A stretch of 64,000 bases of DNA from Buddleja alternifolia (lineage: Eukaryota; Streptophyta; Magnoliopsida; Lamiales; Scrophulariaceae), in the NCBI GenBank assembly GCA_019426215.1, contig CM033408.1, positions 8,435,077 to 8,499,076 on the forward strand. The letters run 5' to 3'. Of the stretch, positions 58,991 to 64,000 are shown one piece after another (the first letter of the stretch is position 1; the number at the start of each line of letters is the position of its first letter). The position numbers and the translations under genes are program-made. Below the pieces are notes generated by a model. It was not told where the DNA came from, did not search any database, and worked only from the letters and a program-made list of their open reading frames with translations.

Positions 58991-61573
58991 AAAAATCATA
59001 TTTTTACTACGCTAGTCAATTGCATGTGGCGTAGACGTAGCCATAGTTTTACTGCATTATTTAAATATGTGATTTATTTTTATTTTTATTCAAATAATTA
59101 ATTTCTATACACATTATTTTAATCAAGCAATTAAATATCATTATATAAAGAAACAATATCAAATTTTATAATATATAGTTTATAACTATTTCACGCAAAA
59201 TATATAGAAGTCATAATTTTTTTACAACATATCTAAACGAATATAATTAGACTTTATATTTACACCAACACCGGGTAGCAGATAAGTCAAAATAAATATT
59301 AAATAGCTCTTTCTATCCCTACAAAAATAAAATTAACATCAATAACATCCAACAACATGAACTTCTAAAAATCCTTTATCAAAATGAACAAGGGAAAATT
59401 AGGCTTAGGGGAGTAGTAAGTTTCAAAATTAATAAAGAGACATTAAGTTTTAACTAAGTAAGGAGAAGAGATTGTTAAACTTTACAATTAATAAAATAGT
59501 AATTTTATCACAAAATTTCATTTATATTATTTCTTTCCATTTTTTTTAAAACAATTTCAATTTCTTCTTCCATATATATTCAACATTACTTAACGTTTTA
59601 TTTTTAAACTTTTTTTATGTTAAATAATAATTTTTGATCATTTTGGTTGAGAAAAATTACAAGCAAGTCAAGAAAACTATATTTATATAAGAAGTTGACA
59701 AAAAAATTTTCCCCTCAATATGCCATGTAAATTTTATTTTTTGAAAAAATTAAGGTCAGGGCAATAAAGATTTGAAAAAATTGTTAAACTTTATAAATTA
59801 TTAAAACGACAGTTTTATCACAATTGAAAGATCTCATTTATATAATTTTTCAGCATTTTCCCCAAAAGCTATCGATTTCTTAATTGCTCAATATGTTTTC
59901 AACACCACTTCATATTTTATTATTAAAATATCTTTCACGTTAGATAATTGTTTTTTGACCTTTTTATGGAAAAACTTGTAAACTACTCAATTTTTTTTAT
60001 TTTACTTTTGTATCAAGCGACCACAATTGTCAAAAAATGCATTTTTGTTCAATCGTTTTCTACTCTAATTTCTTTATAAATAATATCATCATCAATGATT
60101 TAATGGACGAAAACTCCACTATCCCATTTGTTGAGTGCCAATACCGATCAATTTTTGAATCTCATTTCATCTTTTTGTGTCCAAGAAGTAAGAGGGACTT
60201 GGGACCCCAAGAAATTTAAGATTTATTGATTCGGTGAGTATTTGGTGTACAAAGATGAAAAATTATTTATAAGTCTGATTATTATATTCCCTATTGTGTA
60301 AAACTACTAAATAATTCAACAGTTTTGAAATTAGCTTATCTGCAGAGCTCTTCTTCAAGACTTTTTTGCTTTTATTAATTCGTTGCAAATGAAACATAAA
60401 ATATGATTGTTTTGTTGATAGACATCATATGTATTGCGAGCTCACATTTAGATATTTGTTTTGCATTATTATATAAAAAAATTCAAATTTTCATGACATA
60501 GAAGAGAAAAATAGAATTTGTCAATTTCTTATCTGAAATATCATTTTCTTGATTCACATACAATTTTTTCCAATTACAACAGTCAAAAAAATATTATTGA
60601 ACATTAAAGAAAGACTTAAAGTTTTTTGATATTAATCTTTCTTTAATATTATTAATCTAAAAATATTATTAACGTGAAAGATTAATAATAAAACTTTTTC
60701 CTACACAATCTAAAAATATGATATGAATATGATGTATATATACACTTTTTCCTACACAATCCAACAGGCACAACTTTGAACTAATGAAAGGTAATCATCC
60801 AAATAATAAAGAAGAAAAAGAACTAATTATACGCAATATTCTATTACTGGTGTAGCTACATCTAGACTCCATGTTCATAGAAACTAGTGTAAATGTATGA
60901 CTTAGATAATCAATTGGCAAGTGGGAGGTATGGATGGATGGCAAATTTGTAAACTTAACTTTCCCATAAATTCAGTCGAAGATCGATTAACATTTCCATT
61001 TCGTGTTAAAATAGATAACAATAGAACTGTTGATGATATTTAAATAAAATTATTTGAAAATGTCGCTTTACAAAGATCTTAAAGCAATAAAGAGAAGAGA
61101 TTCAAGTGGCAGGATAACAACTAATAATATATTATGCTGCAAAAGGCAATGAATTAGATGGATTTGGTATGTATGTTGATGATGGGTTATTGATTCCAAA
61201 TTTACAATGCTAAATTAATTTATTTATCTCCATGCTGAGAAAAAAATGTTTAATTAGTTGAATTGTCTTGATCAAGACCCCACAAAAATCTAATGACACT
61301 CACACTACACACAAGATTTTGTACTCTTAACCACCACATTCATAGTACCTCACACTTTCGGAAGATCATTTGAAAAGATCACCTATAATTGTTAAGTTTT
61401 TCACAAAGTTATATGTATACAATAATTCCAAACAATTAAACCATGGATCTTAACCGTGCAATTTGGTAAATTTGAATAATTAGTTATATAGATTTAGCAA
61501 TTTATGATTTCTAAACCTTAATTTGAAAAGCACAAGAAAAAGATATTAAACATTCATTCATTCTATGTTCGCA
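58991..61573. other. AT-rich intergenic DNA
   Basis: No gene, RNA or clear transposon end was identified in this stretch. It may in part be interior of the CACTA element. Confidence 0.4.
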
Positions 61574-61578
61574 CTCAA

Positions 61579-62244
61579 TGTAGGAAAATATTCAATCACA
61601 TAAAAGATTTTAGGGGAGAATAGAAATAAACACAATATAATAAAAGTTGAATAAACTTATCTCTTGGAACTGAGACGTGCAATTGCACTGTCCTAAAGAG
61701 TATTTTTGCCCCTCGGAGTCAATGACTCGATGCAACAAGGCTTCACGGCGATTACTCCCCAGGATTCAACAGTTCTATCCCACCAAACGTGCACACGAAA
61801 TGATGGAATCTCAAGTGGACAGCCCTTACGAATGTTCTCTTCAAACTACGAATGACATGAATATGTAGAGAAAATATATAATGTATACGAAAATGATGGT
61901 GGTGTTTCATGAAATGATTGGTTTTCAAGATTAGGAGTAATTGGTTTTGGTTACGGCTAAAGGGGCTTCAATTCTCTCAAAGGTTTGAGAATAATTTCTC
62001 TAGCAAAAGGAGAAACCAAGTTAAAGAATAAAAGGCTGGAAATTCATTTTTCTTCTACTACTTTAAACCTCAAAAGGGAGCACTTATTTATACAAGTAAA
62101 ATACATCACTTTAGGAAAGGATTTTATTAAATCAATCAATTAGAGGGCTCAAATCTTCAGATCCCAAAACTCAAGCTTAATGGGAGCTTAATTATTGCAT
62201 TTTCCTTTTCTTTGAAATACACACATGTAAAATAATATCCTACA
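61579..62244 (-). mobile_element. 3' LTR of a Ty1/copia element
   Basis: The tips are inverted: TGTAGGAAAATATT at 61579 and AATATCCTACA ending at 62244. A minus-strand TATAAATAAGTGC box lies near 62085-62098. A purine tract, ATGTGGGGGATTG, abuts the right end as the minus-strand polypurine tract should. The 5-bp flank CTCAA (61574-61578) is the presumed half of the target duplication; the other half is outside the window. Confidence 0.75.
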
Positions 62245-64000
62245 ATCCCCCACATATTTCAAAAGAAAAGGAGACAAACATGAGGATGAAGGAAAAACAG
62301 AACATATAAGAGTGTAATGCATAAGCACGGGTGCCTTTAGGGCTATGAACCAGTGCATAGAGTAAACGAGTGTTAATCCACGAGGATTTGGTGAAATGTA
62401 ATATTTCTATGAACCTCATCCTCTTATGTAAATCAATTTACTCATCACTCACATCACACTCAAAGTAGGGCTAATCCGACGCGGTTTGGTACATTTTACG
62501 GCCGTGCACCACTCCCGGTTTCATGAGTGCTCTAGAGAACGTGCCAAATTCTCATAAGAGGCGGCCCCACCTCTATACCCACATAGGTGAATTCATCAAG
62601 TGTGTATCACAGTCAAACACACCACCCAATTCAGGGCTATGAATTCATTAAGAGCTTTTGCTCAGCCTCACAGTTGCAGTAATACACTATCCTACACCAT
62701 AGGGATGAACACATATACACTGGATATTGTCTTGGTAGGTTAATCAATGACTAGTTATTACCCATATGAACCTACTTCATGGGATCGCCAATCACATAGG
62801 TTGGGTTACCATCATTGTTAACTTTCACATAGGCGTCAAGCCCATCCCCCTCGATGTATTTGCCACTATTTATCTATTACGTGGCTAAGTCAGAGAATCG
62901 GCCGACTCATCTTCGACTTCACAATAAATAGGGATATAGTCCCATCATTTTAGCAATTGCCTCAAAGTGTTATATCTCAAGTATGTGCCTACTCATTCGT
63001 AGGTCTTACTTCTTGCCTTTGCTACCGTAGCTTGGCAGTCACAAAGAACACATGCCTTTGATAGGTCTCATCTCAACAAGATATGAGTGGTCTCATCCAC
63101 AAAAATATATCCAACCCTATAAGCTTTGGAAGTCACTCATCCCCAGTAGTTGCATCATTATAGGCAATAAACTCCGATTCCTCGGCGAATATAGTAATAC
63201 ATGTTTCCTCACTTGATTTCCAAACACATCCACTTGGGATTTCTGTCTCAGGTAATCAGAAAGAAGTAACATATCCTTGTTATACAACAAATCAAATAAA
63301 ATCTAAAGTACTCTCAAAATACTTAAGAACACGACATAATACACATTAATGATCTGCACAAGGACCTTAAGTATATCAATTGAGTATATTCACAATATAA
63401 TATCGACACTGATATACTCAATCAAATACGTAGGACTTCAATTATATTCTACTATATATATATATATATCATACATCATTGCTTAAGACCCTTCTTAGCT
63501 GCAATATCACATTAAAGGATGTACTTGGTCAATGAAACCAAATTTATCAGATTTTCTCAAATATTGTCAACAAATTGTTCCAGGGACAAAACACAATTAT
63601 TCATAAGATAATATCTATTGGCATAAACTTTCATCAAGTTATGTTGACAATTCTTTTCCTATCAACGCACGAGGACACTATTCCAATGAGGCTACTCATT
63701 AGATTTAGTATAAAGATAGTTAGCATATCCAAATAAGTAACCATAGAATATAGAGATATTCTTCCTCTTTTTGCTTCCCAAAATAAAATTAGCGCCAAGC
63801 ACCCCCCACATTTTATGGGTTTAACAAAATCAATTTTCTCATACCACAAAAATTGTACTTACCAATTTCCACAAATTCAATCAAGGCAGTTAAATAAATT
63901 TCACATATTTAATGTTCTTGACTTTGACACACAATTATTAAAAGTCCAAATTTATACCCACATACTTCAAAAGCATCTTAATTTTTTTATTTTATTTTTT
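62245..64000 (-). pseudogene. Ty1/copia pol 3' remnant and 3' untranslated region
   Basis: On the minus strand near 63245-63140, CVWKSSEETCIT and EESEFIAYNDAT match the copia RNase H end. Stop-ridden remnants then follow the order HI-RRH, GVIS, SK-N-ADPLTK and SEGMGLKP that normally close copia pol (about 63030-62830). The frame is broken many times. The element continues past the right edge. Confidence 0.6.

Overview
The window is nuclear DNA of a flowering plant, most likely a eudicot. Genes are split by short GT-AG introns, intergenic DNA is AT-rich, and plant-type transposable elements fill most of the space. I cannot name the species. Exon structures below were built by eye from splice consensus and uninterrupted reading frame; family calls rest on recognised motifs, since no search could be run.

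Four ordinary host genes are present. (1) A ZIP-family metal transporter (+, 3068-8412, 5 coding exons, 599 aa). (2) An AATF/Bfr2/Traube ribosome-biogenesis factor (-, 9864-15149, 13 coding exons, 424 aa), convergent with the first. (3) A DUF642 cell-wall protein (+, 47285-50623, 3 exons, 366 aa). (4) A 78-aa small protein of unknown role (-, 51358-51594).

The centrepiece is a 12.9-kb Mutator-like element (MULE) at 15591-28471. It has terminal inverted repeats and a GCCCAAGG(G) target-site duplication, and it sits directly against the AATF promoter/leader. It carries three genes with open reading frames: a DUF1985 + Ulp1-type (C48) cysteine protease of 869 aa, an F-box/LRR-like protein of 458 aa, and a GRF zinc-finger protein with a C-terminal membrane segment of 159 aa. 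It also carries a MURA transposase broken by two frameshifts. Between the F-box and GRF genes lies a 1.7-kb array of palindromic 54-bp monomers in about 305-bp higher-order units, and the protease gene has a second repeat array in its last intron. DUF1985 proteins in Arabidopsis VANDAL MULEs act as anti-silencing factors that recognise short repeated motifs, so this element is the best candidate here for an undescribed system (inference).

Other mobile DNA, left to right: a partial LTR at the left edge (1-433); MULE-type MITEs (959-1666, 8457-8674, 10662-10948, 34858-35233, 49811-50064); a hAT relic in a ZIP intron (6244-7224); a 1.2-kb long-TIR element (28648-29852); a possible hAT element (33071-34424); a 2.5-kb non-autonomous LTR element with two internal satellite arrays (37803-40328); a 1.67-kb solo LTR (40996-42666); a 3.3-kb deleted MULE (42793-46060); a decayed Ty3/gypsy element (about 52246-57030); one CACTA terminus (58735); and the 3' end of a Ty1/copia element running off the right edge (61579-64000). 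I saw no tRNA, rRNA or CRISPR array.
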